In this document: piece after piece, positions 22,800-34,881 of the stretch | Position numbering within the stretch: the stretch's first letter is position 1 | Layout of the letters: each line of letters begins with the position of its first letter | Assembly (NCBI GenBank): GCA_936432065.2 | Contig: OW386285.2 | Span: forward strand, 408,906,547-408,970,546 | Direction of reading: 5' to 3' | From: Rutpela maculata | Taxonomy: Eukaryota; Arthropoda; Insecta; Coleoptera; Cerambycidae | DNA: 64,000 bases | Notes under the pieces: generated by a model | Told to the model about the DNA's origin: nothing | Database searches by the model: none | The model's input: only the letters and a program-made list of their open reading frames with translations | Translations under genes and position numbers: made by a program

Positions 22800-25430
22800 A
22801 CTTCCACATCCAGTGGAAGTACCTATAGTAACGCAAAAAAAAATGAAAATTTTTATTGTTCAAACAGGCTTAGAATGTCATGAAACGTCGAGATTTTAAG
22901 TTTGAGAGTCTTTCGTTCTGTCGGTATATCTGTCTAACTTCTTTTGTGTGCACGATTACTCTGGAACCGTTTAAGATATTGACTTGAAATTTGGTACACG
23001 TATGTATTTTAAGGAGATCTGGACCTAGATTACATTTTCATCTAATTCCGTTGAAGGGTTGGGGAGTAAATTGGGGGTAAATCAAGCAAGTAAGAGTCCA
23101 TACAATTGGTATTTAGTATATATAAAAGAAGTTAAGGTCTCAAACATTTTTTTGGCATTAGCCCCCCCATTACCACCCCCACTCTATCATTAAAGGGGTT
23201 AAAACAATAAATTTGTGATTTAAAGTGTGTACAAGAACCAAAGGTCCCAATATTTTTTTTACTTCATCCACCCCCACTACAAACTTTCTTTTGTTGTGAG
23301 AGACTTGGATAAACAATGTGAATGGGGAAGTAGTGACTCCTTGGGCAGTGGTTTTTTACTTAGTGTGTATAGTACGCTTGGTTCAAGTCGCCAGATTTTT
23401 TTATAATTCACTCTAATGCCATGGAAATAGATAACTAACTAATTAACACATAATTTAATACGCGTGACTTGCCACACTTGCCACTACAATACTTAAAATA
23501 ATTTACGTGGGTCTTATTCATCTTACACAAATTTTGTAAATATTTGTGATACTAATATACACTTTATTATGCAATATCAATGTAAATGAAATAAGTAAAC
23601 TGTTTTCAAAGATACTGTCTGTTATATTGTTATTCTCTGAACGAAATATTTTAAATAAATGATATTACCATTTCAATTTTTTCATTTATTTGCTTTTATC
23701 ATGATTAGAGAATATTATTTAGGTATTAAGCAAATCACAACTTACACACTTTTTATTTATTATGAAATTACATACTTTCTTTATATTGTTGCTCTAGTCT
23801 GGACACGCTAATATACTAGTTAGGTAAATTCTTTAAAACACTCATTATTGTAGAAAAAAAGCAACTACTCTTCTAGCTAATATTGACGAAGTATTGAATT
23901 ACATGATAGAGTTCCTAGCATTTTAAAGCAAAAATATACTGAAGGTAGTTAAATTATTTATTTAAATTCAGTCATTCACACTTTTTTATTTAATTCGAAA
24001 TTATCTACTTTCTGCATATTGCTACCTTAATCTGGTTACGCTTATATACTACATAGGAAAATACTTTAAAACACTCATTGGATAACCAATCAAAACAATT
24101 ACTCTTCTAGTTAATACTGACGAAGTATTGAATTACATGATGGGATTCCTGGCATTTTAAAGCAAAAAAGTATATTGAAAATACTTAAAACATTTATTGA
24201 AATTTTCACAACATTCACAACAATTATTGAACCATACATTCTATTTCAACTCTAGAAAAGTTGTACAAGTTTTTTCGAACTCGCTAGTTCTCTCAGTAGA
24301 GTATAAAAACATTCATTCACCATTTTTTTTTCGTCTTAAAATGCCAGGAATCCTATCATGTATTCAATACTTCGTCAGTATTAGCTAGAAGAGTAGTAGT
24401 ATTGGCAGGCCTGACGACAGGGGGGGGTCAGGCGGGGCTGCAGCACCGGGGCCCGGGCCCGAAAGGACCCGGCACTCTCACTGTTAAATACATTTTTATG
24501 TTAATTGTATTTTAAATTGTGTATTGAAAATTGAAAATATTGATTTGTCCCAGTCGAAGGGGGCCCGCCAATTTGATTTCATCCCTGAGCCCGTACTGGC
24601 TCTCCACGGGCCTGAGTATTGGTGCTCCAATGATGAGTATTTTAAAGTATTTTCTTAAGTAGTATATTAGCTTGACCAGATTAAGTTACCAATTTGCAGA
24701 AAGTAGATAATTTCGTATTAAATAAAAAATGTGAATGACTGAATTTAAATAAATAATTTAAGTATCTTCAATATATTTTTTTGCTTTAAAATGCTATGAA
24801 TCCTATCATGTAATTCAATACTTCATCAGTATTAGATAGAAGAGTAGTTGTTTTAATTGGTTCTACAATAATGAATGTTTTAAAGTATTTACCTAACTAG
24901 TATATTAGCATGCCCAGATTAGAGCAAGATTATACAGAAAGTAGGTAATTTCGTAATAAATAAATAAGTGTGTAAGTTGTGATTTGCTTAATGTCTAAAT
25001 AATATTCTCCAAATGATATTACCATTCGCGAATAGCTTAATTAAATTATCAAAATGTTTGCTTTTTGTGCAGAATTGTTGTTTTAATTTGATATTTTAAG
25101 GGGCACTTTGATTTTTATTCTCTCTTAATTTTGCAGAGCCGAAATGTAAAAACCGCTGCCCAAGAAATCACTACATCTACAATTCTACATTCAGATATCA
25201 TCTCCAAAACCTCCACTACCACCACTAGCTCACTATTAAAGGGGGTTGTATTGGGGTGACTCATGCAAAAAAAATTAGTTAGAGACCGTTAAGACAATAC
25301 CGTTAAAGAGTAATCGTACGCACAAATAAAGTTACAGACAGACAGACCGACACTCATGACATTCTAAGCCTATCTGGACAAAATTAAATCAATTTTTTCA
25401 TTACAATACTTCCACTCCATGCATAAGTAA
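22800..25430. mobile_element. 2.6-kb foldback element with internal tandem units
   Basis: The left arm starts with the CTTCCAC hairpin (22800-22820); the right arm ends near cattacaatacttccactcc (25400-25420). The block with the conserved gcgcacgattactctggaac-like segment and cttgggcagtggttttt (23341) is matched inversely at 25145-25380. Between lie units of about 220 bp (tacttcgtcagtatta / taatactgacgaagta, gcattttaaagc), forward at 23640-24190 and inverse at 24300-24960. A small hAT MITE interrupts the centre. Confidence 0.7.
24406..24614. mobile_element. 209-bp GC-rich hAT-type MITE with 8-bp target duplication
   Basis: It begins CAGGCCTGACGACAG and ends CTCCACGGGCCTG, flanked on both sides by AGTATTGG (24398-24405 and 24615-24622). 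An 8-bp duplication with CAGG..CCTG ends is diagnostic of hAT. Removing the element and one duplication restores the repeat unit of the host foldback. It has a GC-rich run (gcaccggggcccgggcccga) unlike its surroundings. Confidence 0.85.
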
Positions 25431-26148
25431 AAGTAGGATTTTTCTGGTATTTTTGGCACTTTTTTGCTCTTAAACATTGAAACGCAATATCTCAGGTTGT
25501 TTAGTCCTACAAAATTAAGCGGATACTCATTTTTTTTCGTTATATAATAGAGAGAAAGAATATTGCAAGCTTTTTGCGATTTATAACACAGGAAGTGAAG
25601 AAAATGATGAAATAAAGAAATGTTTTGATACTTATTTTTTTCCACCTCAAATTGATTCGTGCAAATCTAGGTACACTTTATTTGCGTTGAAATGCGGAAA
25701 AAGCAGAGAAACCTCAGATGCCAAACATTCTCTATTTCATTCGATATTAAGCCTCTTAGGACTGGCCCAAAATGTCGATATTCAAAGAAAAAATAATAAT
25801 TCATTATTCATTTACGGTTTAAACGGCATTCTTACTGCTAGAATCATTTACGTGATAAACGTGATTATTTAATTACATGGTTTTAATAAATTAGAATATA
25901 ATTAGTAAACGAAATAAATAGTAGTGAAATTACGTATATTATCGGCGGAGGATTTCTTCTCCAACGTGTTATTTGTCAAAAAGACTCAACTTCCGGTTGT
26001 GTTATTGATCAGTACATTAATTATATCCTAAATCATTATGGGATTAATATGGTCGATGGCAATTACTGACAATAGTAAAAATATTAAAGCAATGGAGCAA
26101 CTTCGACATATGAAAATAACTCAAAAATCCACTGATATGCTTTTCGAA

Positions 26149-27261
26149 CAGGCCTGTAGCTAGGGGGGTGCCAGGGGGTGAGTTTTCCACATTACCACTT
26201 TATTTTTTTTTAAATATATTTTTAGTTTAAAACCGGAGACGACCCGAGAAAACTTTAGTTAATATTTCTTATTTGTTTTCAATAATTAAAATGTGCTGTT
26301 ATGAAAAGAACCTCCAAAATATTAGATATTCTGAAAATTTTCCAGATCGTTATAAATAGCAGAAACGCCCAGAATCTACATTTAGGTAGAGTAGTATTAC
26401 TATGAGAATATGACAGCAAAAAATATGCGCAGAAACGAGTTTGTGCCCTCAGTTATTCTAAGCCAATGAGGACGAATTACGTGACATTCATTGTCAACAC
26501 CAGTGGCGGGGGTGGCCTGAAGTAGAGCGGCGGCGGTAATAATAATAATAAAACAACTTTATTGGGCAAAGTTTAGTACAAATTACTATTCCTACACTTC
26601 TCCTGAACAAAGGTTACTCTTATAACAGTTGGCGAGTTTTAGTCTACTCCATTACACACCTCCTTGATCGCGAAACTTTTATTGCAATTACACATCCTTA
26701 TACCCCAGGTGCAACGCCACTGGTAAAAATATTTGCGCATGTTAGCCCCGCCCGCCTCTGTAATCTTCTTATAATAATACTACTCTACTGCAACTCGCAA
26801 CTGCGAGACTGCAACAAATTTTCCAATTTGGTTCGCACTGTTTGTTTAGATCAAAGAGGAATTAGATAGAGGGGAACCTCCCATATGGTCACAATATATT
26901 TTTCCGTACAAGGTTTTTCAGCGCCAGCTGGCGAGTGGTCGGCAGCATTAAATCCCCCAACTATCATATGTAGCGGGAAACTGAAACTCAAGGTCCTCAG
27001 TCCATGCAACTTGCGTGATTCAGATGCGCAATTAATTCAAACTACGATATTAATTCATACTACATTTTTGTTTTTTTTTTATGAATCCTTGTGTTAATTT
27101 TTCATATGTTATAATCCTTGTTTTTGCTGATACCTGATAATATATAGATATGTTACAATAAACATTATAAAGAATATGTTTAAGTATTTGATGAAATAAA
27201 TTATTTAACCCACTGAAATTCCTCGAGCACCCCCTACAATTTAATTCTGGCTACAGGCCTG
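26149..27261. mobile_element. 1.1-kb non-autonomous hAT element, 8-bp target duplication TTTTCGAA
   Basis: The termini CAGGCCTGTAGCTAG and CTGGCTACAGGCCTG are inverse, with TTTTCGAA at 26141-26148 and 27262-27269. It carries no transposase. Inside, 26535-26720 looks like the 3' end of a LINE on the minus strand, with an (AAT)n run. It shares its termini with 58817-60984. Confidence 0.9.
26535..26725 (-). mobile_element. LINE 3'-end fragment nested in the hAT element
   Basis: On the minus strand the segment ends caataaagttgttttattat with an (ATT)n tail, a polyadenylation signal plus a trinucleotide tail as in several LINE families. Flanking cagtggcg and cgccactg (26505, 26722) suggest yet another small insertion, but no 8-bp duplication is visible. 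Confidence 0.4.
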
Positions 27262-29089
27262 TTTTCGAAGAGACAACGCCAATAGCTTCTAATCCAGAAC
27301 AATTATTGTCCAATAAATCGAATAAAAATAGATGTATTTCTTTACTAATGACCAAATTAGAAATGTTTAAAATTAATAGCATACAGGCCCCGGATAATGC
27401 TGATGTTTTAATCATAGAAACAGCTTTGAAGCAATCAATAGGGCGCACTACAGTTGTTGTTGGAGAAGATATTAATCTCTTTATAATTTTAATAAGACGC
27501 ACTCGGATTACTCACAATATCTATTTTCTTAAACCCGGAAAAGGAAACGTCCAATCGAAGATCTACTATCCCTGGACAATCCAGAAGTATGCAGATTGTA
27601 GAGAACATATTCTATTTTTACATGCCGTTAGTGGTTGCGTGCTTTATTTCGAAAAGGAAAAATAAACGCATTTAAACTATTACAAAAAAGACCAGATTTA
27701 CAGGAAGCATTGGCGGCATTCAAAACAGAAAACTGTTCGAACAATTTGCTAATAAATGGCACATTGTTTATTTTAGCTATGTACAAAAAAAGAGACTTCA
27801 ATTGATAATTATAGAAATTTTAGTTTTGGAAAATGCACTAGATTAAATAAGCCTTTGTAACTGTCGTCACTTCCACCCACAGCAGCAGCTACTCAATAAC
27901 ATCTATTCAGGTGCAAACTTCGCTTAGACCCTCAGCAATGGGGTTGGACTTTAAGCAATAATTTATTAGAGCCCACAACTACTCTGACTCCTCCTGCTCC
28001 AGATGAACTTCTCAATTCAATATTCTACAGTTGCACAAAAGGTTGTGGCATCAATTGTGGAAGCAGAAAAATAGGATTGCCATGTTCCGTAGTGTGTGGC
28101 TCTCGTCGGGGCCAGTCGTGTCTCAATACGATGTCCGAGGATACAATCGTTGAATCTGAGTTCAACGATGATGAAGCCGACCTCATTTCGTTATTTTCCA
28201 CTGGAATAATTGTTGATGAAGATCAAAATATTGAAGAAGTGGAAAGAAAAGAGATAGATGGAGACGAAGAATAAGAAGTCAGCAAAGACGAACAGTAATA
28301 ATCAGCAAAATTATAATATAACTTGTAATTGAATTAGGCTTACAGGGGACACCTTGTAAAAAAACCTATATCTCAAAAACTATTGGTTCTATGTAAATTT
28401 TGTATAGAACCTTTTTTATGCAGATTCATCTCACAAATTTTATAATAGCCAAAATTAACGTAAAACCGATGATTTACGAGATATTTGAAAAAAACTGATT
28501 TTAGTGATCTCTGACCTTCTGTAACTTTTGTAGCCGTCCAGTTGACTTTATGGACTTTTGAGAAATTATTTGCTACGCCGAAATAAAGAAAATCCCGTTG
28601 GAAAATCTTCGGTTGGATTTTTTTAGAGGTTCATGTATAAAGTGACTGAGTTAACTGTATATAAGAGTTTATATTTTAACAAATTTTTAGAAAAAATTCG
28701 GTAATTGAAAATGAACTCAAAACTGATTTTATTGGGCTTACCGAACTTGAAATTATCAACGTATATATCTGAAATATTAAAGCTTAGTCTATTGGGTCAT
28801 ACAAATATTTTAGATCGTAACTCATGCTTTTATATTTGGCATATTGTGGTCCTGTATATGTAACATGTATTTCTCTATCAGATCACCCTCTCTCCATGTT
28901 AAGCTAATTTTTCTTTTTTTAGGAATCCCGTATAATAAATGTTTCACAACAACATCTGGATATAAATAAATTAATTTGTAGTTCCGAAAAGGGAGCATGG
29001 CAAATTAAAATGTTCTATTATCAAAATCAATATTGATATACATGTTACAGAGATAATATTGTGGTTACAATGATATGGTTTATACTTAC

Positions 29090-29278
29090 AAACAAAAGGA
29101 GTGGCCTACTGTAGCTTTTTGCGCAAATACACCCAGCAACAGCTAAAACTAAGCTAACTGCTCCCAAAATAATTATCAATGTTGGCAGCTCCAGGAAATC
29201 TAAGCCAATATATCTCCTCGGCCATCCCAAGTCGTTTGTGTACACGACTCCCAGAGCTACCATGCATATGCTTAACAC
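29090..29278 (-). CDS. tetraspanin, coding exon 2 (end of TM1, small loop, TM2)
   Basis: This is a 63-codon open exon on the minus strand, with acceptor AG at 29279-29280 and donor GTAAGT at 29084-29089, phase 0 on both sides. It encodes the rest of TM1 (VLSICMVALGVVY), a short extracellular loop (TNDLGWPRRYIGLDF), then FLELPTLIIILGAVSLVLAV and GCICAKSYSRP. The small loop length, the LELPTLIIILG start of TM2 and the Gly-Cys at the cytoplasmic end of TM2 are classic tetraspanin features. The exon lies in a mosaic of repeats but is itself intact, and no second copy is visible in the window, so it reads as a host gene rather than a repeat. The subfamily cannot be named without the large loop. 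Confidence 0.85.
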
Positions 29279-29409
29279 CTAAAACAAAAATAAATTCTTT
29301 GTATCTTACCAAAGTGTACTGAGATATGCACATAATGTTCAAAGGTTTCGCATATCTCCGTTTTTACGTAAAGAGTTTGGTGTCTTGATACATTTTCTTA
29401 GACATTTTT

Positions 29410-29690
29410 ACTTTCACGTCGTGAAAGTATAGTAACCGTAAAAATAAGATTTTTTTGTTCAAATAGGCTTAGATGGTCACGAAACGTTGAGCTTTTAAAA
29501 TTGAGCAAAATAAATCTGTAACTTTTTTTGTGCGTACGATTACTCTGGAATGATTTGCGATATTGACTTTAAAGGTACCTACATCTATGTATTATGACGA
29601 GATCTAGAACTAAATTATACTTTGATCTTATTCCGTGGCAACCCACCCAACATTATCAAAAAAAACAAATTCCTTCTAGAAATTATTCAC
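29410..29690 (+). repeat. member of the CTTCCAC hairpin-end family (intron 1)
   Basis: It starts with ACTTTCAC-gtc-GTGAAAGT (29410-29428), then tatagtaacc, an aggcttaga..gtcacgaaacg block, gcgtacgattactctggaat and a gatctagaactaaattatac block, the order seen at 22800-23050. Confidence 0.65.
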
Positions 29691-29708
29691 GGGTCAAATG
29701 ACTACTAT

Positions 29709-30300
29709 ACAGGGTGATTCAAAAGAAAGTACATTAAATGAAACTGTAGATTGGAGTGCCCCAGAGACGAAGATTTTCCTAATAAATTTTTTTCCACCGC
29801 GCTTCCTAACCGAGTTACAGCCCTTTAAAGTGGGTACCCGGCAACCAATTTTCTCCTAATAACCTTCAAGCGAATTGACGTACGATGACTGTGGATTCAG
29901 CTGTTTATTTTGATGGGCCATATGCAAGATGTGTCTTATACAGGGAGGTACGGTAAAGTTCAAGGTCAATATACAAATTTATCGTTTTTTATATTCAAAT
30001 AGGAATTGGGTTAACAAAAAAATACAAAGAATAATTGACCATTAACTTTAACATAGATAGTGCTAAGAGAAATTTAAAAGTTATTAGCGAATAAACTGCT
30101 CAAAATGTTCTCCCTTACTGCACTTGCTGCATTCCCTTGGCATGATGTCAAGATAAAAAGCATATTGGTATAACCTTCGGCAGTATAGCGCACCATTTTG
30201 ACATCAATAACTCACAAAAAATTGCACTACTTTAATTAGACAATTTAGAATCTGACAACTCAGAATCTGACAACTCAGAATCTGACAAATGCTGCCTTCG
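29709..30300 (+). repeat. TACAGGGTGATTC-ended repeat and 15-bp minirepeat
   Basis: cagggtgattcaaaagaaag at 29710 resembles the termini of 19358-21220 and 35390-37763, but no matching right end was found. At 30247-30289 the 15-bp unit agaatctgacaactc is repeated about three times. Confidence 0.4.
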
Positions 30301-30324
30301 TTTTTGAATCAAATTGTCAATAAA

Positions 30325-31700
30325 ATTGATAATATTTCGCATGCAGTTAACACAACTGTCAAAGAAAAAAATGTATGAAAAATATACAGGGTAATCACCT
30401 AATTTTTTTTTAAATGTGGTGGAGGACGATAATATTTCGCATACAGTAATGCAACTCTCAAAGAAGAAAAATATACAGGGTAGTCACCCTAAAAAAATAA
30501 TGTGACGGAGAACTTGGCATGTAGTTAACACAGCTGCCAAGGAAGGAAAATATGAAAAATTCACAGAGTAATCACCTTGAAAAAAACCGCTGCCCAAGGA
30601 ATCACTACCTCCACATCCAGATTCTCTATCCAAGTCACTCACATCACAACGAAAAAATTTTGTATGTGGAAATAATTGGTTATGGTACTTTAATAATATA
30701 ATATATGAAATCGTCTACCCCAAAAACCCATAAAACGATATCCCACATCGTTAGTGGGGTGGGGGTGGTGATAGGGGGTGGTAGTGGGAGTGGATGAAGT
30801 AAAAAAATATTTTGAGGTTTTTGGTTCTTGTACGCACACTCAATCACATTTTTTTTCATCCCCTTAAATAATGGGGTAGGGGTGGTAATAGGGGTGACTA
30901 ATGCCAAAAATTTTTTTGAGACCTTAGCTTCTTTTGTATATACTAAATGCCAATTTTATGGACCCTTACCTGCTTGATTTACCTATTTACCTCCCATTTA
31001 CTTGGGGTAAATGGGAGGTAAATAGGTACCTCGCAACTCTTCAACGTAATAAGATGAAAATATAATCTAGTTCTAGATCCCGTTAAAGTACATATGTGTA
31101 CCAAATTTCAAGTCAATATCTTAAACGGTTCCAAAGTAATCGTGCGCATAAAAAAGTTACAGACAGACCGACAGACACCGACGGACAGACAGAAATTTTT
31201 TTTCGCTCAAACTTAAAATCTCGACGTTTCATGACATTCTAAGCATATTTGAAGAATAAAAATTTTCAAAATTTTTTTGTCGTTACTATACATCCACTGG
31301 ATGTGGAAGTAAAATGATGAAGAAAATGTGATGGAGGGCAATAATATTTCGCCTGTAGTTATCACAAATGTCAAACAAAAATATAAAAATGAATACAGGA
31401 TGGTCACTCTTAAAAAAAGAAAGAAAAAATGTGACGGATGATTATATTTTCGCATTTAGCTAACATAACTGTCAGGGGAGAAGAATATGAAAAATATACA
31501 GGGTGGTCACTATAAAAAATGTTTATGGTTAAAATAACATTTGGACTGTAGTTGACACAATTGCCAAGGATGACACGTGGCATATTTTTAGTGTAAAATA
31601 TACAGGGAGGTCACTAAAAAATAACTAATTAAGAAACGAATAACCGAATAATATTTGAAATGTAGTTGTCACTATTGCCGGGAAGAAAACCTTATACAGT
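30325..31700. repeat. satellite-like array of 80-110-bp units, interrupted by an insertion
   Basis: Units share (a)atatttcgcatgtagtta, acacaactgtcaa and tatacagggtggtcac. They start near 30331, 30431, 30511, 31343, 31443, 31535 and 31647. A CTTCCAC-family repeat (about 30588-31312, minus) breaks the array between the third and fourth units. Confidence 0.72.
30588..31312 (-). repeat. CTTCCAC hairpin-end family member inside the satellite array
   Basis: On the minus strand it starts at the degenerate hairpin (near 31312) and includes the phased blocks gtctgtc.., gcgcacgattactttggaac, gatctagaactagattatat and ccacccccaccc, ending ccttgggcagcggttt. Translations from this segment are not genes. 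Confidence 0.7.
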
Positions 31701-32022
31701 TTTAGTCAAAAATATGAGGGTACGCATCCTACAGAAATGTTAATGAATATATGATAGGTGCCAAGTAGAGGGGGAAGTATTGCATAAATACCTTTTGTAA
31801 CGCCATATCCTAAAATGACATTTAATTGACAGTTTCAATGAGTCAAAACAATGCCATTATTGACAAGTATAAAATAAAGAAAAAAGAATGAAATAAAGAA
31901 AATTTATTTCAGTGTGAAATAAAACTTATTGGTTTCCATGGAAACAGCAATAGAATTTAGACTATTTTTACAAAATTATATTGTTTTCTAAATTCGAATG
32001 GCGATACAAAAAATTTTGTATA

Positions 32023-33572
32023 CAGTGTGCCCCACTTTTCACGGTAATACCTACGTAGCTCAGTTATTAGTCATCCAATTTCAACCAAATTTGGATCGGT
32101 ATCAAAGACCATTACTATATCCTTTTTGAGTAAGACAAAACTTATTTCAGTCATTGGCGTGCATTTTTATTAAGAAGAAAAGGGTCGATTTTTCGAGAAA
32201 TCATATTAGGTATTTTTTTTGTTGAAAAACTAATGCAATATTATTGATCGGCATGCTGTATATTCAGAATTTAACAATATTTTGATTTTTGGTTTTCGAA
32301 TTACAGCCCACTTAAAATTGCCTATTTTAAACATTAAACAAGCTAAAAACGTACTTTTCGCCGGTTTACTAAACTTTTTATATAATTGTTACACATTCTA
32401 GGTATAGGATACTCTTCGCAGTTTTTTGTAAATAATGTAAGTTTTAGACATTTTAAATTTTATAGTACGAACTTAGTTGGTGAAAGACTAAGTGTAAAAT
32501 AAAGAAAAAATAAAAAAAAACTATACCATACCCCATGTGGGGTTTCGAACCTGGGACCCTTGGATTCCGAGTCAAAAGCGTAAGAACTACCTAACACGTA
32601 AAAACATGTAAAAAATGTAAATTTTTACAAAAACATAAAAATCAAAAAAAAAATCTTAAATTTAAATCATTAATAACATTTTTATTTACCGATTGATTTT
32701 GTTCAAAAACAATAGGGTTCTTCCCCGAGCTAACACTAACTTACTGTCCAAATTTCAGTACAATCAGATTTTTCTTTCTCGAGTTATCGTGCTTACAAGA
32801 AACGTGACGGACGGACGGACAGACGGACATTTTGAAAGTTGTTCAGAATTCGTTCACTAACACAATGATATGAAATTACTTTGTCTGCAAGCGATATTTA
32901 CGGTTTTAGAAATGTGCCGATCAAATACAATATACTCTTCGTTTTCGTATTTGCGAAGAGTATAATAATCAATAAATTGGTAACGAATCATTTTTCGAAA
33001 GAAAGTCATTCTTTATTTTCTCTTTAAATTAATTTTTTCTACCACCGTATATCATCAATACCTTCAAATTCGGTAATCCTTATAGCCCGAATAATTTACA
33101 GGTCTGATTACCCAAAATTTTTCAATAAAAATTCGTGGCCTTCGAAATTTGAAAGTTTCGATAGTATGGGATAGTGGAAAAAGTGAATTTAAAGAGAAAA
33201 TGAAGAATGACTTTTTTTCGAAAAGAAATTCATTACCAATTTATTGATTATTTAATGTTTAAAATAAGCAATTTTAAGTGGATCGTAATTCGAAAACCAA
33301 AAATCAAAATGTTGTTAAATTCTGGATATAGTGGTTCTACAGCATGCTGATCAATAATATTGCATTAGTTCTTCAACAAAAAAATGCCTAATATGATTTC
33401 TCGAAACATCAACCTTTTTTCTTAATAAAAATGCACGCTACTGACTGAAATAACTTTTGTCTTACTCAAAAAAGAAATATTAAAGATCTTTGATAAAGAT
33501 CCAAATTTGGTTGAAACTGGATGACCAATAACTGAGCTACGTAGGTGTTACCGTGAAAAGTGGGACACACTG
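32023..33572. mobile_element. TA-flanked foldback element (CAGTGTGCCCC ends)
   Basis: Left cagtgtgccccacttttcac and right gtgaaaagtgggacacactg are inverse, with TA on both sides (32021-32022, 33573-33574). The arms run about 450 bp (ttattgatcggcatgctgta / tacagcatgctgatcaataa). The middle (about 32470-32960) is inserted material with a tRNA-like piece and a ccgtccgtc-type repeat. Confidence 0.75.
32531..32600 (-). repeat. tRNA-derived sequence (pol III B-box)
   Basis: The minus strand reads ...gactcggaatccaagggtcc then caggttcgaaaccccac. GGTTCGAAACC is a perfect B-box/T-arm, and the anticodon arm can fold around a CGG loop. The acceptor stem is not paired, so I call it a SINE head or tRNA pseudogene, not a gene. 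Confidence 0.5.
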
Positions 33573-33595
33573 TATAACTCAAAGACCAAAATGTG

Positions 33596-33666
33596 TTTTT
33601 TTACACGTGTGGTTTATAGCACTCGCCTACGGCTCGTACTATAAACGCCCCACTTGTAAAAAAACG
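33596..33666. repeat. hairpin repeat with tttttttacac/ctcgcctacggctcgtac
   Basis: tttttttacacgtgtgg...tttatag pairs with ctataaa..ccacttgtaaaaaaa around cactcgcctacggctcgt. A related piece (cactcgcattcggctcgtgc) lies at 34480-34500. Between 33667 and 34880 nothing else was assigned. Confidence 0.55.
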
Positions 33667-34881
33667 CCATTTTAGCCACTTGTTATATAAAACACTATTT
33701 TCTGTGACTATTGAATAATTCATTTATTATTGATTTTGAACATGTAAGAAGTTTCATTACTAACGGCAGCGGGTAATAATTCATTACTCAATAGGCTAGG
33801 ACCAATCGCAAGAGTTAAACCAATCAGAAGAGATCATATTCATTAGTCAACAGTTTTCGTGGGGCAATCGCAAGAGACGATTTAAAGTTCAAAAACATCG
33901 CGTGTGCCATAACTCAATTCAACTGTCATAATAAGTAGGTCAATTCTTCCTCTTCCCATAATAACATATAGTTTGGCCCTTCAACTCATATATTAAAAAA
34001 GATCTGAACATTCAAAGATTTCATGTTTCGCCGCCTTTGCACATTGCGAAAACGGACGCCTCAACACGGTTTTTGTCGAATAAATCGAAAAGTATTACTC
34101 CTAGCAAAGAAATAATAATCTCCAAGGTAAAGATTTTAAACCGAGGAACAATTTACTGTTTTTGAAACCTCTGTAACTTTTGTTTTTTCGGAGAATGCAG
34201 GTTTAAAAATGGCTTAAACGTTTTTAAATCAAAATGCTTCTTTAAAAGTTAATATCTCAGAAACTAAGGTACTCGCGCCAAAAATGTTAAGAAACAAATT
34301 AAAGATGATCGATTAAGCTAACAGTCCTTTTTTAAATTTTTCTCCTGCCAAAAAAATACGTATGACCGGTACCATGTGCGCCTACGCGTTTTTAAAGTGC
34401 AACTTTCTGTTGAATAGTCGTAGAAAAAGTATAGTATTCTACTTGCGTGTAATAGAATTCTACTTGCGGATGAATTACGACACTCGCATTCGGCTCGTGC
34501 CGTAAACGTCATCCTCTTGAGTAATAGCTATCATTACACGCTCGTTGAATAATATACTATTACAGATTTTTTATGTTAAAAAGGAAAGAATATTATGGAG
34601 TACTTGTAGGCAACTAAATTTAAAAAATATCTACTTCTACTTCCTATATTAGCAAAATTTGAAAAAAACAATTTTTTTTATTCTTAACCTTCATTGAAAC
34701 AGATTATTATATAGATAGACATTCATTCAGTGTACCTACATTATCACAGTCTGTCATCAAGTTATTTACGAAACATAATAAATCATCTCATAACTCACTG
34801 TCAGCACATAATTAACTACATATCTGTCAATAAAACAATTATATAAACTACGTATAGATATGCAATAAGCTTCAAACTTAC

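Larger units (their letters stand above)
25938..28274 (+). pseudogene. broken uncharacterised cysteine-rich gene (repetitive family), split by a hAT insertion
   Basis: Pieces in order: GGGFLLQRVICQKDSTS...YILNHYGIN (25938-26050), then after a frameshift AMEQLRHMKITQKSTDMLFE up to 26148. The 26149-27261 hAT element intervenes. The frame resumes ETTPIASNPEQLLSNKSNKN, VVVGEDINLFIILIRRT and YADCREHILFLHAVSGC to 27665. Frameshifted remnants follow, then PPAPDELLNSIFYSCTKGCG and a Cys-rich end (NCGSRKIGLPCSVVCG) with an acidic tail stopping at 28274. From memory this order matches an unnamed, often repeated invertebrate family with a possible PIN/FEN-like nuclease N-half; I cannot verify that. Several frameshifts and stops make it non-functional. 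Confidence 0.55.
570..29089 (-). other. tetraspanin intron 2, 28.5 kb, filled with nested mobile elements
   Basis: This is the span between the exon 2 donor and the exon 3 acceptor. Apart from the elements listed separately, these parts hold nothing I can assign: 570-898, 8886-9016, 10549-10958, 12930-14350, 15830-16400, 17250-17560, 17810-18950, 21400-21790, 22291-22799 and 28275-29089. They are AT-rich with no long ORF and no RNA gene seen. Position 28310-28640 has a repeat-like run (cctatatctcaaaaactatt) with no partner identified here. Confidence 0.7.

Noticed and set aside
27251..27502. 83-residue minus-strand frame
   Set aside because: Antisense shadow of the cysteine-rich gene remnant on the plus strand.
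30680..30907. 75-residue minus-strand frame rich in Pro and Thr
   Set aside because: Derived from the ccacccccacc block of the CTTCCAC repeat family, present in other copies without a conserved frame.
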